Shown one piece after another: positions 20,626-32,376 of a stretch of DNA of 64,000 nt. The stretch is from assembly GCA_021781455.1 (NCBI GenBank), contig JAJXWV010000037.1:43672-107671 (forward strand), written 5' to 3'. Numbering within the stretch: position 1 is the first letter of the stretch; each line of letters starts with the position of its first letter. The notes below the pieces were generated by a model. The model made no database searches. It saw only the letters and a list, made by a program, of their open reading frames with translations, and had not been told where the DNA came from. The stretch is from Acidobacteriota bacterium. Lineage in GTDB: Bacteria > Acidobacteriota > Thermoanaerobaculia > Gp7-AA8. The translations under genes were made by a program, and so were the position numbers.

Positions 20626-21183
20626 ATGGATCCGCGTCTCGAGCAATACAAGCGCGAGCTGCTTCGCTGGAATGAGAAGGTGAACCTGATCGGTCCGGAA
20701 GCGACGGCGAATCTCGACGAGCACATCGCGGAAGCGCTCGCGGCGGCGGAGATTCTGAGGCCGGAAGGGGAGGTTCTGGACTTCGGCAGCGGCGGCGGAC
20801 TGCCTGCCATTCCGATGGCCATCGTCTCGCCGGCGGCGCGTTTTCACCTCGTCGAGGTCGATCAGAAGAAGTGGTCGTTTCTCAAGCATGTGGTGCGGGA
20901 GTGCGAATTGAACGCGGTGGTGGTCGGTGATAGATTGCAGCGCGCTCTGACGCGGTTCCCGCCCGATCTCCGGTTCTCCCTCATAACCTCGCGTGCCGTA
21001 GGCCGGCCTGATGAGTGGGTGCCGTCGCTCAAAGCGCATCTGGCGGACGGCGCCCGGATCGCTCTGTTCCAGGGATCACCGGAGGCCCCGGCGATTGCCG
21101 GATTCGACGATTCGGGAGCCTGCAGGCTGCCGCGCGGCGACGCCAATTACCTCGTGACGCTGACGTTCCACGTGGAACAATGA
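20626..21183 (+). CDS. rsmG: 16S rRNA (guanine527-N7)-methyltransferase RsmG
   Basis: RsmG methylates G527 of 16S rRNA with S-adenosylmethionine. The 185-residue protein begins MDPRLEQYKRELLRWNEKVN and has the family motif NLIGPEATANLDEHIAEAL. The SAM-binding loop is VLDFGSGGGLPAIPMAI, followed by FHLVEVDQKKWSFLKHV. Loss of RsmG gives low-level streptomycin resistance in other species. Its last codons encode TFHVEQ and contain parS site 2; its TGA overlaps the parA ATG. Confidence 0.95.
   Translation: MDPRLEQYKRELLRWNEKVNLIGPEATANLDEHIAEALAAAEILRPEGEVLDFGSGGGLPAIPMAIVSPAARFHLVEVDQKKWSFLKHVVRECELNAVVVGDRLQRALTRFPPDLRFSLITSRAVGRPDEWVPSLKAHLADGARIALFQGSPEAPAIAGFDDSGACRLPRGDANYLVTLTFHVEQ
21164..21179. 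promoter_or_regulatory. parS: parS site 2
   Basis: CGTTCCACGTGGAACA differs from site 1 only at the first base. It is buried in the rsmG coding sequence and ends at the base just before the parA ATG (21180). Confidence 0.88.
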
Positions 21184-21950
21184 CCAAGATCGTCTCGCTT
21201 GTGAATCAGAAGGGCGGCGTCGGAAAAACGACGACAGCCATCAATCTCGGCGCCTCGCTCGGCGCGTGCGAGCGAAGGGTCCTTCTCGTCGATCTCGATC
21301 CGCAGGCGAACGCCACGTCCGGCGTCGGCATCAGCAAAGACCTCGAGCATTCGATGTACGACGTTCTGGTCGACAACCTGCCGATCGCCGAGATCATCAC
21401 GCCGACCGAGATCCCGACCCTCTTCGTCGCCCCCTCGTCGGTCGATCTCGTAGGCGCCGAGGTCGAGCTCCGCGATGCGATCGGCCGCGAGTACTACCTC
21501 CGCAAGGCGCTCGAGTCGATCGACGGCCAGTTCGATTACGTCCTGGTCGACTCGCCTCCGTCGCTCGGCCTTCTCACGGTCAACGGGCTGAGCGCCGCCA
21601 ACTCGGTCCTCGTGCCGATGCAGTGCGAGTACTTCGCGCTGGAGGGCGTCTCGCAACTGCTGAACACGATCGAGCGTGTTCGTGCCGCCGTGAACCCCGC
21701 GCTGGAGATCGAGGGGATCGTCCTCACGATGTACGACGAGCGCGTGAACCTTTCCCGCCAGGTCGCCGAGGAAGTCCGCAGCCATTTCACGGAGAAGGTC
21801 TACGGCACGATCATCCCGCGCAACGTCAGGCTCGGCGAAGCGCCCTCGTTTGGCAAACCGATTATTCTTTACGACATCCGGTCGCGCGGCAGCGAGGCAT
21901 ATGTCAACCTCGCCAAGGAGTTCATCCGTCGTGCGGAGAACGTGATCTGA
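21180..21950 (+). CDS. parA: Chromosome-partitioning ATPase ParA (Soj)
   Basis: ParA is the DNA-binding ATPase that moves ParB-parS complexes. The 256 residues start MTKIVSLVNQKGGVGKTTT, with the deviant Walker A KGGVGKTT at residues 11-18. They also have LVDLDPQANATSG and the Walker B region DYVLVDSPPSLGLLTVNG. The ATG overlaps the rsmG TGA (ATGA) and follows parS 2 without a gap. It is followed two bases later by parB. Confidence 0.97.
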   Translation: MTKIVSLVNQKGGVGKTTTAINLGASLGACERRVLLVDLDPQANATSGVGISKDLEHSMYDVLVDNLPIAEIITPTEIPTLFVAPSSVDLVGAEVELRDAIGREYYLRKALESIDGQFDYVLVDSPPSLGLLTVNGLSAANSVLVPMQCEYFALEGVSQLLNTIERVRAAVNPALEIEGIVLTMYDERVNLSRQVAEEVRSHFTEKVYGTIIPRNVRLGEAPSFGKPIILYDIRSRGSEAYVNLAKEFIRRAENVI

Positions 21951-21952
21951 CG

Positions 21953-22816
21953 ATGAACCAGAAGAAAGTCCTCGGCCGCGGACTCGGCGCGCTCATCCCC
22001 GGAAGGGCGGAGACGCCGCATCAGGCACATGGCCCGGGACTGATGCAGGTGCCCATCGATCACATCTCGCCGAACCCGTATCAGCCGCGCAAGACCTTCA
22101 ACGAAGCCTCGATCGAGGAGCTCGCCCGCAGCGTGCGCCAGCACGGGATCGTGCAGCCTCTGGTCGTCACCCGCTCGGGAGATCGCTTCAAGCTCATCGC
22201 CGGCGAGCGCCGCTACCGCGCTGCGCAGAAGGCGGGGCTGCAGAGCGTCCCCGTCATCATCAAAGACGACATTAAAGAAGGTGACGCACTCGAGATCGCG
22301 CTCATCGAGAACATCCAGCGCGAGGACCTCAACCCGATCGAAGAGGCGAGCGCCTATCACCAGCTCCACGAAGAATTCGGCCTGACCCAGGAAGAGATTT
22401 CCAAGCGGGTCGGCAAAGAGCGCTCGACAGTCGCGAACTTCCTTCGACTGTTGAAGTTACCTGATTCCGTCAAGAAGCTGCTCGCGTCGGGCCAGCTTTC
22501 GATGGGGCACGCGCGCGCCCTTCTCGCAGTCGATTCGCCGAAGAAGCAGGAACAACTGGCGGAGCGAGTGGTCCGGCGGAATCTCAACGTGCGCCAGACC
22601 GAAATGCTGGCCGCTGAGAAGTCTCCGAAGCAGACCGAGAAGAAAGAGACCGAGAAAGATGTCTTTACGCGCGATGCCGAGGAACGGCTCACGCGCGCGT
22701 TCCGGACGAAGGTCGACATCGATCGCAGGCGGCGGGGTGGAGTGATCCACATCCGCTTCACGAGCGAGGACGACCTGATTCGCATCTACGACGACCTGAT
22801 GGGGAGAAGACGATGA
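21953..22816 (+). CDS. parB: Chromosome-partitioning protein ParB (Spo0J)
   Basis: ParB is a CTP-dependent DNA clamp that loads at parS. The 287-residue protein has the start KKVLGRGLGALIPG (interaction with ParA), the CTPase motifs ENIQREDLNPIE and GERRYRA near residue 85, and the helix-turn-helix LTQEEISKRVGKERSTVANF. A charged linker rich in Lys and Glu leads to the C-terminal dimerization domain. The two parS sites nearby are its expected targets. The stop overlaps the bactofilin ATG. Confidence 0.97.
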   Translation: MNQKKVLGRGLGALIPGRAETPHQAHGPGLMQVPIDHISPNPYQPRKTFNEASIEELARSVRQHGIVQPLVVTRSGDRFKLIAGERRYRAAQKAGLQSVPVIIKDDIKEGDALEIALIENIQREDLNPIEEASAYHQLHEEFGLTQEEISKRVGKERSTVANFLRLLKLPDSVKKLLASGQLSMGHARALLAVDSPKKQEQLAERVVRRNLNVRQTEMLAAEKSPKQTEKKETEKDVFTRDAEERLTRAFRTKVDIDRRRRGGVIHIRFTSEDDLIRIYDDLMGRRR

Positions 22817-23190
22817 AAGGTAAAGCAACCGGCGAGCTGAATGGATTTCTCGATCGTGGTTCGTCCTTCAAGGGCGAGCTCGAGTTCGAAGACACGATGC
22901 GCATCGACGGCAAGTTCAACGGAAAGGTCACCTCGAAGAACGAGCTGATCGTCGGCGAGTCGGCACAGATCGACGGCGACATTCACGTCGGCCGCATCGC
23001 CATCAGCGGAACGGTCGTCGGAAAGATTGTCGCCGAACAGCGCGTCGAGATTCACCGCAACGGAAAGGTGTACAGCGACATCGACACCCCGGCTCTGATC
23101 ATCGAAGAGGGCGCCATCTTCCAGGGCAACTGCGTCATGGGCGATCGCAAGGGCGCCAACGTGACCAACATCGCCAAGGTACAGTCCTGA
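22813..23190 (+). CDS. Bactofilin family protein
   Basis: Bactofilins polymerize into filaments through a right-handed beta-helix. The 125 residues show the periodic pattern SSFKGELEFEDTMRIDGKFNG, then KNELIVGESAQIDGDIHVG, ISGTVVGKI and GKVYSDIDTPALIIEEGAIF. The start overlaps the parB stop (ATGA), so it is translationally coupled to parAB. In Myxococcus xanthus bactofilins BacNOP position ParABS complexes, so a role in anchoring the partition machinery is a reasonable inference here. Confidence 0.92.
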   Translation: MKGKATGELNGFLDRGSSFKGELEFEDTMRIDGKFNGKVTSKNELIVGESAQIDGDIHVGRIAISGTVVGKIVAEQRVEIHRNGKVYSDIDTPALIIEEGAIFQGNCVMGDRKGANVTNIAKVQS

Positions 23191-23193
23191 AAC

Positions 23194-23287
23194 GAGTGCT
23201 GAGTACTGAGTGCTGAGTACTGAGTAAATACGGATTGGGATTGCCTTGACTCAGTACTCAGCACTCAGTACTCAGTACTCAGCACTC
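23194..23287. repeat. CTGAGTR-heptamer inverted repeat between bactofilin and ykgJ
   Basis: The left arm (23194-23225) is tandem CTGAGTA/CTGAGTG heptamers, and the right arm (23249-23287) is the complementary series with one extra heptamer. The right arm covers the stop codon of the convergent YkgJ-type gene. A 31-base stretch of the left arm recurs exactly at 46056-46086. Confidence 0.9.
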
Positions 23288-23851
23288 CGTCAGCCACCCT
23301 CTCATCCTCGCCACCAGCACGATCGCTTCGGGGATCGTGTACTCGTCCTCCGGCCCCAGCACGTCTTCCCATTGCAGGTCCCACGCAGCGGTGAGGCGGT
23401 CCTTGTCGGAAGAGTCCCTGAAGTTCAGCTCACAGATGTCGCCGATGTACTTCTTCCCGTCGCGCAGCGGAAGGCCAAAGGTGCGGCAGACGATCGGGCG
23501 CGACTCGTAGATCATGCAGGCGCCCGCCTCGTCGAGGTTCGGGCAGGGCGTCGACTCGGTCCGATCGAAGAACGCTTCCTTTTCCTCGGCGGAGCATTCG
23601 CGCAAGTTCGGGTGGCGGGACGACTCGACGATCTCCAGCGCCCGGCGGACGATCATTCGCCGGCGCGACGGATGGAGCGCGGCGAGACCTTCGGCAATGA
23701 CCGGAACATCGCCCGATCCGATCTCGAAAAGACCGTGGCAGCAGAGCGAGCAGCCGCGGCCGCATTGGAGATTTTCAGGCTGCGACTCCCTCACCGAAGC
23801 GAACCACTGGTCGGCTCGCGCGAGGATCGATTTGTAGGGTCTGGCGGGCAT
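23279..23851 (-). CDS. YkgJ family cysteine cluster protein
   Basis: This 190-residue protein has the cysteine pattern of the YkgJ/CxxCxxCC metal-binding family: CGRGCSLCC near residue 30, then CPNLDEAGACMIYESRPIVC with the downstream RTFGLPLRD. Members are thought to bind zinc or iron; function is unknown. I start at the ATG at 23851, which gives MPARPYKSILARADQWF. It is the only minus-strand gene between parAB and the ATP synthase genes. Its 3' end lies inside the CTGAGTR inverted repeat. Confidence 0.85.
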   Translation of the reverse strand: MPARPYKSILARADQWFASVRESQPENLQCGRGCSLCCHGLFEIGSGDVPVIAEGLAALHPSRRRMIVRRALEIVESSRHPNLRECSAEEKEAFFDRTESTPCPNLDEAGACMIYESRPIVCRTFGLPLRDGKKYIGDICELNFRDSSDKDRLTAAWDLQWEDVLGPEDEYTIPEAIVLVARMRGWLTEC

Positions 23852-23975
23852 GCGCGAAGCTCGTAACGGCGGGGGTGACAAGCTTCTTTCCGTTATGGTA
23901 TACAGCGTCGGCTTTGGGGAAGCCGCGCCTTAAATGGCCTGCCGCAGCTCTCCCCGGTCTTGCGTTCCCCTACTT

Positions 23976-24410
23976 ATGCAAATCAATTTGATGCCCGATT
24001 ACTCGCTGCTCGCGATCATGGTGATCTTCATCATGACGTACATGGTCGTGCGCAAGTTTTTCATCGAGCCGATCAACAACGTGCTCGAAGCGCGCGAGCA
24101 CGAGTCGAAATCGGCGGAGCAGGTTTACGAAGAGGCCATGGCCCGCCTCAACGAGGCCACGGCGAAGGTCGAGGAGCGGCTGCATCTGGCCAAGCGCGAG
24201 GCGGCGCAGCGCCGAGATCAGCTGCGGGCGGAAGCGGCGACGCACCGCACGACTGTCGTGCAGCGCACCACGGCCGAGGCCAAGAAGCTGATCGGGGAAG
24301 CGGAATCGCGCCTTGCGGAAGACGTGAAGAGCGCGCGCGAGACCATCGTCAGGGAATCGGAATCTCTGGCCCGCGTGGCGGCCGAGCGCATCCTCGGGAG
24401 ATCCGTCTGA
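23976..24410 (+). CDS. atpF': ATP synthase subunit b' (F-type stator)
   Basis: The 144-residue protein has one N-terminal membrane helix (YSLLAIMVIFIMTYMVVRKFF) and then a long charged coiled coil (EQVYEEAMARLNEATAKVEE). This is typical of the b/b' peripheral stalk that holds F1 to Fo. Two different b-type genes follow each other, which is why I call this one b'. ATG at 23991 is an alternative start. Its stop overlaps the next start (TGATG). Confidence 0.88.
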   Translation: MQINLMPDYSLLAIMVIFIMTYMVVRKFFIEPINNVLEAREHESKSAEQVYEEAMARLNEATAKVEERLHLAKREAAQRRDQLRAEAATHRTTVVQRTTAEAKKLIGEAESRLAEDVKSARETIVRESESLARVAAERILGRSV

Positions 24411-25048
24411 TGCGCCGCCTGCTCTTCGCAGTCCTGCTGGCCATCTTTCCGCTGGTGGCGATCGCGCAGCCGACCTCGCCGACGGACATCGCGCACGGCA
24501 GCGAGAAGGTCGCCCACGAAATAGCCACCGGCGCGCAGGAGCATGGTCATGAGGAAGCGAAGTTCCTCGGCGTTCCGGCCTGGGTGTTCAAGCTCATCAA
24601 CATGGTGGCGTTCATCGCCCTGCTCGGATACCTGATCGGCCGCCCGGCGAAGGGCGCCATGACGGATCGCGGCGCGGCGATCCGCAACACCGCCGAAGAG
24701 GCCCGCACGCGCCGCGAAAAAGCGGACCGCGTGGCCACGGACATCCAGGCGCGCCTGACGCAGCTCGAGGACGAGCTCCGCGCCATCCGCGAGCGCGCCG
24801 AGCAGGAAGGGGAGCGGCAGAAGCGCGAGCTCATCGCCGCGGCAGAAGCGGAAGCCGCCCGCATCCTGCAGAACGCGCGCTCGGAGGTCGACAGCCGCCT
24901 CAAGCACGCCCGCCACGAGCTGACCGAGTACGCCGGCGAGCTGGCCAGCCAGCGCGCCGAGCAGATTCTCCGCGAGCGCATCACTCCCGACGACCAGGCC
25001 AATCTGTTCAAGGAGAGCCTCAAGCAGGTCGAAGAGGTACAGTCATGA
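24410..25048 (+). CDS. atpF: ATP synthase subunit b
   Basis: The 212-residue protein has a signal-peptide-like start (MRRLLFAVLLAIFPLVAIAQ) ending in a plausible cleavage site. A short His/Glu-rich segment precedes a membrane helix (PAWVFKLINMVAFIALLGYL), and then a long coiled coil runs to the C-terminus. A signal sequence before the b-subunit anchor is unusual compared with E. coli AtpF. The stop overlaps the atpH start. Confidence 0.9.
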   Translation: MRRLLFAVLLAIFPLVAIAQPTSPTDIAHGSEKVAHEIATGAQEHGHEEAKFLGVPAWVFKLINMVAFIALLGYLIGRPAKGAMTDRGAAIRNTAEEARTRREKADRVATDIQARLTQLEDELRAIRERAEQEGERQKRELIAAAEAEAARILQNARSEVDSRLKHARHELTEYAGELASQRAEQILRERITPDDQANLFKESLKQVEEVQS

Positions 25049-25581
25049 TGGTGCGCCGCTTCGCCCGGCCGTATGCGAAGGCCATGATGGAGGTGGCCGG
25101 CTCGCCGCAGAAAGCGGACGAGCTTCGCGCGGAGCTGGAGCGCTTCGAGGCCGCCCGCAAGGAGTCTGTGGAGCTCCAGGAAGTGTTCGCCAATCCCGGC
25201 ATCGAGCCGGGCCCGAAGATCGGCGTCGCCAATGCCATCGCAGACAGGCTGTCGATGTCGGCGATGGGAAAGAAGGTCCTGGAGGTGCTGATCCGCAATC
25301 ACCGGATCAACGACCTCGAGGCCATGGTGGCCGCGCTCGCTTCGTACGTGAACGACGCCACGAACACGGTCGTGGCCGAAGTGACGAGCGCGCATGCGCT
25401 GTCCGAAGGGGAGCTGGAGCAGCTGCGCCGGACGCTGGAGAAGAAAGTGGGCAAGCGCGTGACGGTGCAGGTGCGGAAGGACCCGCAGCTGCTGGGTGGC
25501 TTCGTGGCCCGGATCGGGAGCGAGATCCTGGACGCTTCGGTGGTCGGGAAGATCGAGAAATTCCGTGAATCCTTGTCGTAA
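25045..25581 (+). CDS. atpH: ATP synthase subunit delta
   Basis: The delta subunit links the stator stalk to the top of F1. The 178 residues start MMVRRFARPYAKAMMEVAG (the RRYAxAL-type start). They end with VTVQVRKDPQLLGGFVARIG followed by ILDASVVGKIEKFRESL, the conserved C-terminal signature. The ATG overlaps the atpF stop; a second Met codon follows at once. Confidence 0.95.
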   Translation: MMVRRFARPYAKAMMEVAGSPQKADELRAELERFEAARKESVELQEVFANPGIEPGPKIGVANAIADRLSMSAMGKKVLEVLIRNHRINDLEAMVAALASYVNDATNTVVAEVTSAHALSEGELEQLRRTLEKKVGKRVTVQVRKDPQLLGGFVARIGSEILDASVVGKIEKFRESLS

Positions 25582-25624
25582 ATAAATTGTGCTCATCATT
25601 TGAGCTGAATTAACGGGGAACAAA

Positions 25625-29577
<3,953 letters not shown>

Positions 29578-29587
29578 AGGAACCTCC

Positions 29588-30004
29588 ATGGCCGACACGC
29601 TACCGACAAAGATCCGCCTCACCGTCGTCACCCGCGAGCGCAAGATCGTGGAGGTCGACGTCGAGGAGATCGAGCTGCCGGCCTTCGACGGCGAGATCGG
29701 GATCCTGCCGGGCCATACGCCGCTGCTGACCACGCTCCGCATCGGGCAGATGCGCTACCGCACCGGATCGACGGTGAACCGGCTGGTCCTGTCGTGGGGC
29801 TTTGCCGAAGTTCTGCCGGACCGCGTGATCGTGCTCGCCGAGCGCGGCGTGCTGCCCGCGGAGATCGACTACGCCGCGGCGCAGTCGGAGCGGACGGCGG
29901 CGGAGAAGGAGCTCGCCTATCTCTCGTCCCACGATCCGGAATTCGCGATCGTGGAGGCGCGGCTCGAAGAATCGGTGGCGATGATCAACGTGCACCACGA
30001 GTGA
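29588..30004 (+). CDS. atpC: ATP synthase subunit epsilon
   Basis: The epsilon subunit couples and regulates F1. The 138 residues have the N-terminal beta-sandwich (IELPAFDGEIGILPGHTPLL, and VNRLVLSWGFAEVLPDRVIV) and the C-terminal helical hairpin (AAQSERTAAEKELAYL). It ends the operon, followed by a CTGAGTG inverted repeat. No atpB (a), atpE (c) or atpI gene is nearby, so the Fo ring must be encoded elsewhere. Confidence 0.95.
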   Translation: MADTLPTKIRLTVVTRERKIVEVDVEEIELPAFDGEIGILPGHTPLLTTLRIGQMRYRTGSTVNRLVLSWGFAEVLPDRVIVLAERGVLPAEIDYAAAQSERTAAEKELAYLSSHDPEFAIVEARLEESVAMINVHHE

Positions 30005-30008
30005 CGAA

Positions 30009-30076
30009 GTCCTGAGTGCTGAGTGCTGAGTCCTGAGGAAGCACAGGGAACTCAGTCACTCAGGACTCAGCACTCA
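30009..30076. repeat. CTGAGTG-heptamer inverted repeat after atpC
   Basis: The left arm 30009-30037 (AGTCCTGAGTGCTGAGTGCT and so on) and the right arm 30051-30076 are imperfectly complementary. They use the same heptamer as the repeats at 23194 and 46056. It sits six bases after the atpC stop and may end the ATP synthase transcript. Confidence 0.85.
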
Positions 30077-30135
30077 TCCACCGGCCTCGTCCTTGCATTA
30101 AGCTCACGCGCAAGATCTGGTTCTTCCGGAGTGCT

Positions 30136-30798
30136 ATGGATTCCTGGCTCGAGAGCTTCGCGCAGGCGAACTTTCTGCGCAGTGCCGATACGGCGCACGA
30201 TCTCAAAACGCCGTTGAACGTGGCTGTGCTCAATCTCGAGCTGCTGCGGATGCGCGTGCGGAAACTGACCCACGGCCAGGATGACGAGAAGCTGGCGATG
30301 TACGCCAGCGCCATCGAGACGGAGCTGAGGCGGATGGCGCGGATCTTCGATGCCTTTTTCGTGCTTGCCACGCCGCCGAAGAACGAAGGCGAGCCAACGG
30401 GTGTGGACGTTTGCGCCATCTGCAACGATTCGGCGGCCAGGGCAGGCTTCGTCGTACGCGCCGAGGGACGCGGGCTCGTCCATGGCCACGAGACGAGAAT
30501 CCGCCAGGCCTTTCAGTTGTTGTTCGACGGCGCATCGAAGGTTCTTCGAGAGGAAGGGCGTTCTGTCGCCGTCAATCGCAACCGCCGTTTCACGCTGACG
30601 ATCAGCGGCCGCCCCGCAGCCGAGGACTTCGAGCTGACTAAGATTTTCAAGTTCTATTACACTGACCCGCTCGGGAATCCGGATCTTTCGCTCGCGGCTG
30701 CGCGTCTCATCGCGGAGACGTACGGCGGCGAGCTGACCGGTACGGAAGAGGCGGGCCGGATCTCCATCGGAATCTCGCTGCCCCTGGGTGAAGAATGA
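30136..30798 (+). CDS. Soluble histidine kinase-like protein with degenerate ATPase domain
   Basis: The 220-residue protein has a dimerization/phosphoacceptor motif TAHDLKTPLN with His21, which fits an HisKA H-box. There is no sensor domain and no membrane segment. The ATPase half is poorly conserved: QAFQLLFDGASKV stands where the N-box would be, with Asp for the key Asn. No DxGxG G1 box is visible. A weak G2-like end, DLSLAAARLIAETYGGELTG, remains. The stop overlaps the response-regulator start (ATGA), so the pair is co-translated. It may be a pseudokinase or a phosphotransfer partner rather than an active kinase. Confidence 0.75.
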   Translation: MDSWLESFAQANFLRSADTAHDLKTPLNVAVLNLELLRMRVRKLTHGQDDEKLAMYASAIETELRRMARIFDAFFVLATPPKNEGEPTGVDVCAICNDSAARAGFVVRAEGRGLVHGHETRIRQAFQLLFDGASKVLREEGRSVAVNRNRRFTLTISGRPAAEDFELTKIFKFYYTDPLGNPDLSLAAARLIAETYGGELTGTEEAGRISIGISLPLGEE

Positions 30799-32174
30799 AA
30801 AGAGTCCTCGTCGTCGATGATGATAGGGCGACCAGCGCCGGAATGGCCGATGTCCTCGAGGAATGGGGCTACGAGCCGGAGCTCGCCGATACGATCAAGG
30901 CGGGCTGGAACGCCATATCCCGGCTGGTTCCCGACGTGGCCATCGTCGACCTCAAGCTCCCCGACGGCAGCGGGCTCGATCTCCTTCATCGCATCAAGGA
31001 GCAGTTTCCCGACATCTCCGTGATCATCCTGACCGGACACGCCACAGTCGACTCCGCGGTCAAGGCGCTCAAAGTCGGAGCAGAAGACTACGTCACCAAG
31101 CCGGTCGACCTGCCGCGTCTTCAGGTGATCCTCAAGACCATCGAAGACAAGCAGATGATGAAGCAGGAGATCCTGGAGCTTCGCCGTCAGCTGCAGAAGA
31201 TGGGAGCGCTGGGCCACCTGGTGGGCAAGTCGCCGGCCATGCAGCGCCTGTTCGAAGAGATCGAGATGGTGGCCAACACCGACGCCAACGTGTTCATCGT
31301 CGGCGAGTCGGGATCGGGCAAGGAAGTGGTCGCCAACACGATCCACTCGCTGTCGCGCCGGCGCAACAAGCCCTTCATCGCCTTCAACTGCGGCGCGATC
31401 TCGCCGACGCTGATCGAGTCGGAGATCTTCGGCCACGAGAAGGGCGCCTTCACCAACGCCATCAAGCGCCGCGAGGGTTACTTCGAGCTGGCCAAGGGCG
31501 GCACGGTGTTCCTCGACGAGATCACCGAGATGCCGATCGAGCTGCAGGTCAAGCTGCTGCGCGTGCTCGAGGAAGGGAAGTTCCGCCGCGTCGGCGGCAA
31601 CGAGGAGATCAACATCGACGCCCGCATCATCGCCGCGTCGAACCGCGATCCGCAGAAGGCCATCACCGACGGCAAGATGCGCGAGGACCTCTATTACCGG
31701 CTCAACGTCTTCCCGATCGAAGTGCCGCCGCTGCGCAACCGGCTCGAGGACATTCCTCTGTTTTCGCACTTCTTCCTGCAGAAGCTCAACGAGACCGAGG
31801 AAAAGAAGGTCGAGAACATCGAAGCCGATTTCATCGAGGCCCTGCAGGCGTACGAATGGCCCGGTAACGTGCGCGAGCTGCGCAACGTGATCAACCGCGC
31901 CTTCATCATGGCCCGAACGAACGCCCTCACCGTGGAGTGTCTCCCGGACAAGCTCCTCGGCGCGCGCAAGCGGCGTTCGAAGAATGCCGTGATCATTCCG
32001 CTCGGGCAGCCGATGGAAGAGGTCGAGCGCATCGTCATCGAAGAGACTCTGCACATGACCGAGGGCGATCGCCGCAAGACCGCCGAGATCCTGGGCATCT
32101 CGTACAAGACGCTCTACAACAAGACGAAGAAGTACAAGAAGGCCGGCGGCGACGACGAGGACGAAGAGGAATAG
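30795..32174 (+). CDS. NtrC-family sigma-54-type response regulator
   Basis: The 459-residue protein has a receiver domain (VLVVDDD, phosphoacceptor Asp52 in AIVDLKLPDGSG, Thr in ILTGHAT, Lys in VTKPVD). An AAA+ domain follows with Walker A GESGSGKEVV and Walker B GGTVFLDEITEMPIELQ. A Fis-type HTH at the end reads DRRKTAEILGISYKTLYNKT. The sigma-54 contact loop reads GAFTNA instead of GAFTGA, a substitution in an otherwise nearly invariant motif. The C-terminus is acidic (GDDEDEEE). It is translationally coupled to the kinase-like gene. Targets are not visible; no -24/-12 promoter was recognised nearby. Confidence 0.92.
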   Translation: MKRVLVVDDDRATSAGMADVLEEWGYEPELADTIKAGWNAISRLVPDVAIVDLKLPDGSGLDLLHRIKEQFPDISVIILTGHATVDSAVKALKVGAEDYVTKPVDLPRLQVILKTIEDKQMMKQEILELRRQLQKMGALGHLVGKSPAMQRLFEEIEMVANTDANVFIVGESGSGKEVVANTIHSLSRRRNKPFIAFNCGAISPTLIESEIFGHEKGAFTNAIKRREGYFELAKGGTVFLDEITEMPIELQVKLLRVLEEGKFRRVGGNEEINIDARIIAASNRDPQKAITDGKMREDLYYRLNVFPIEVPPLRNRLEDIPLFSHFFLQKLNETEEKKVENIEADFIEALQAYEWPGNVRELRNVINRAFIMARTNALTVECLPDKLLGARKRRSKNAVIIPLGQPMEEVERIVIEETLHMTEGDRRKTAEILGISYKTLYNKTKKYKKAGGDDEDEEE

Positions 32175-32184
32175 AGCAGGTCTA

Positions 32185-32271
32185 CAGCGGGTAGCGGGTA
32201 ACGGGTAGCGGGCAGGAAACAGCGAGCAAAAACAGCTCCCATCCGCCACCCGCTACCCGCTACCCGCTCTG
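32185..32271. repeat. GCGGGTA-heptamer inverted repeat before topA
   Basis: The left arm (32185-32213) is tandem GCGGGTA-type words (CAGCGGGTAGCGGGTAACGG), and the right arm (32244-32271) is their complement (CACCCGCTACCCGCTACCCG). It separates the regulator from topA. Confidence 0.85.
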
Positions 32272-32376
32272 TTTTGGTATCGTCCGCGCTCCGACCAGCC
32301 TTGCGCCTCACGCGTGCGCGCATGATGCGCGCGCGAGGAATTTGAGCGTAGGTGCCGCAGTTTGGGGCGTTCCGCA

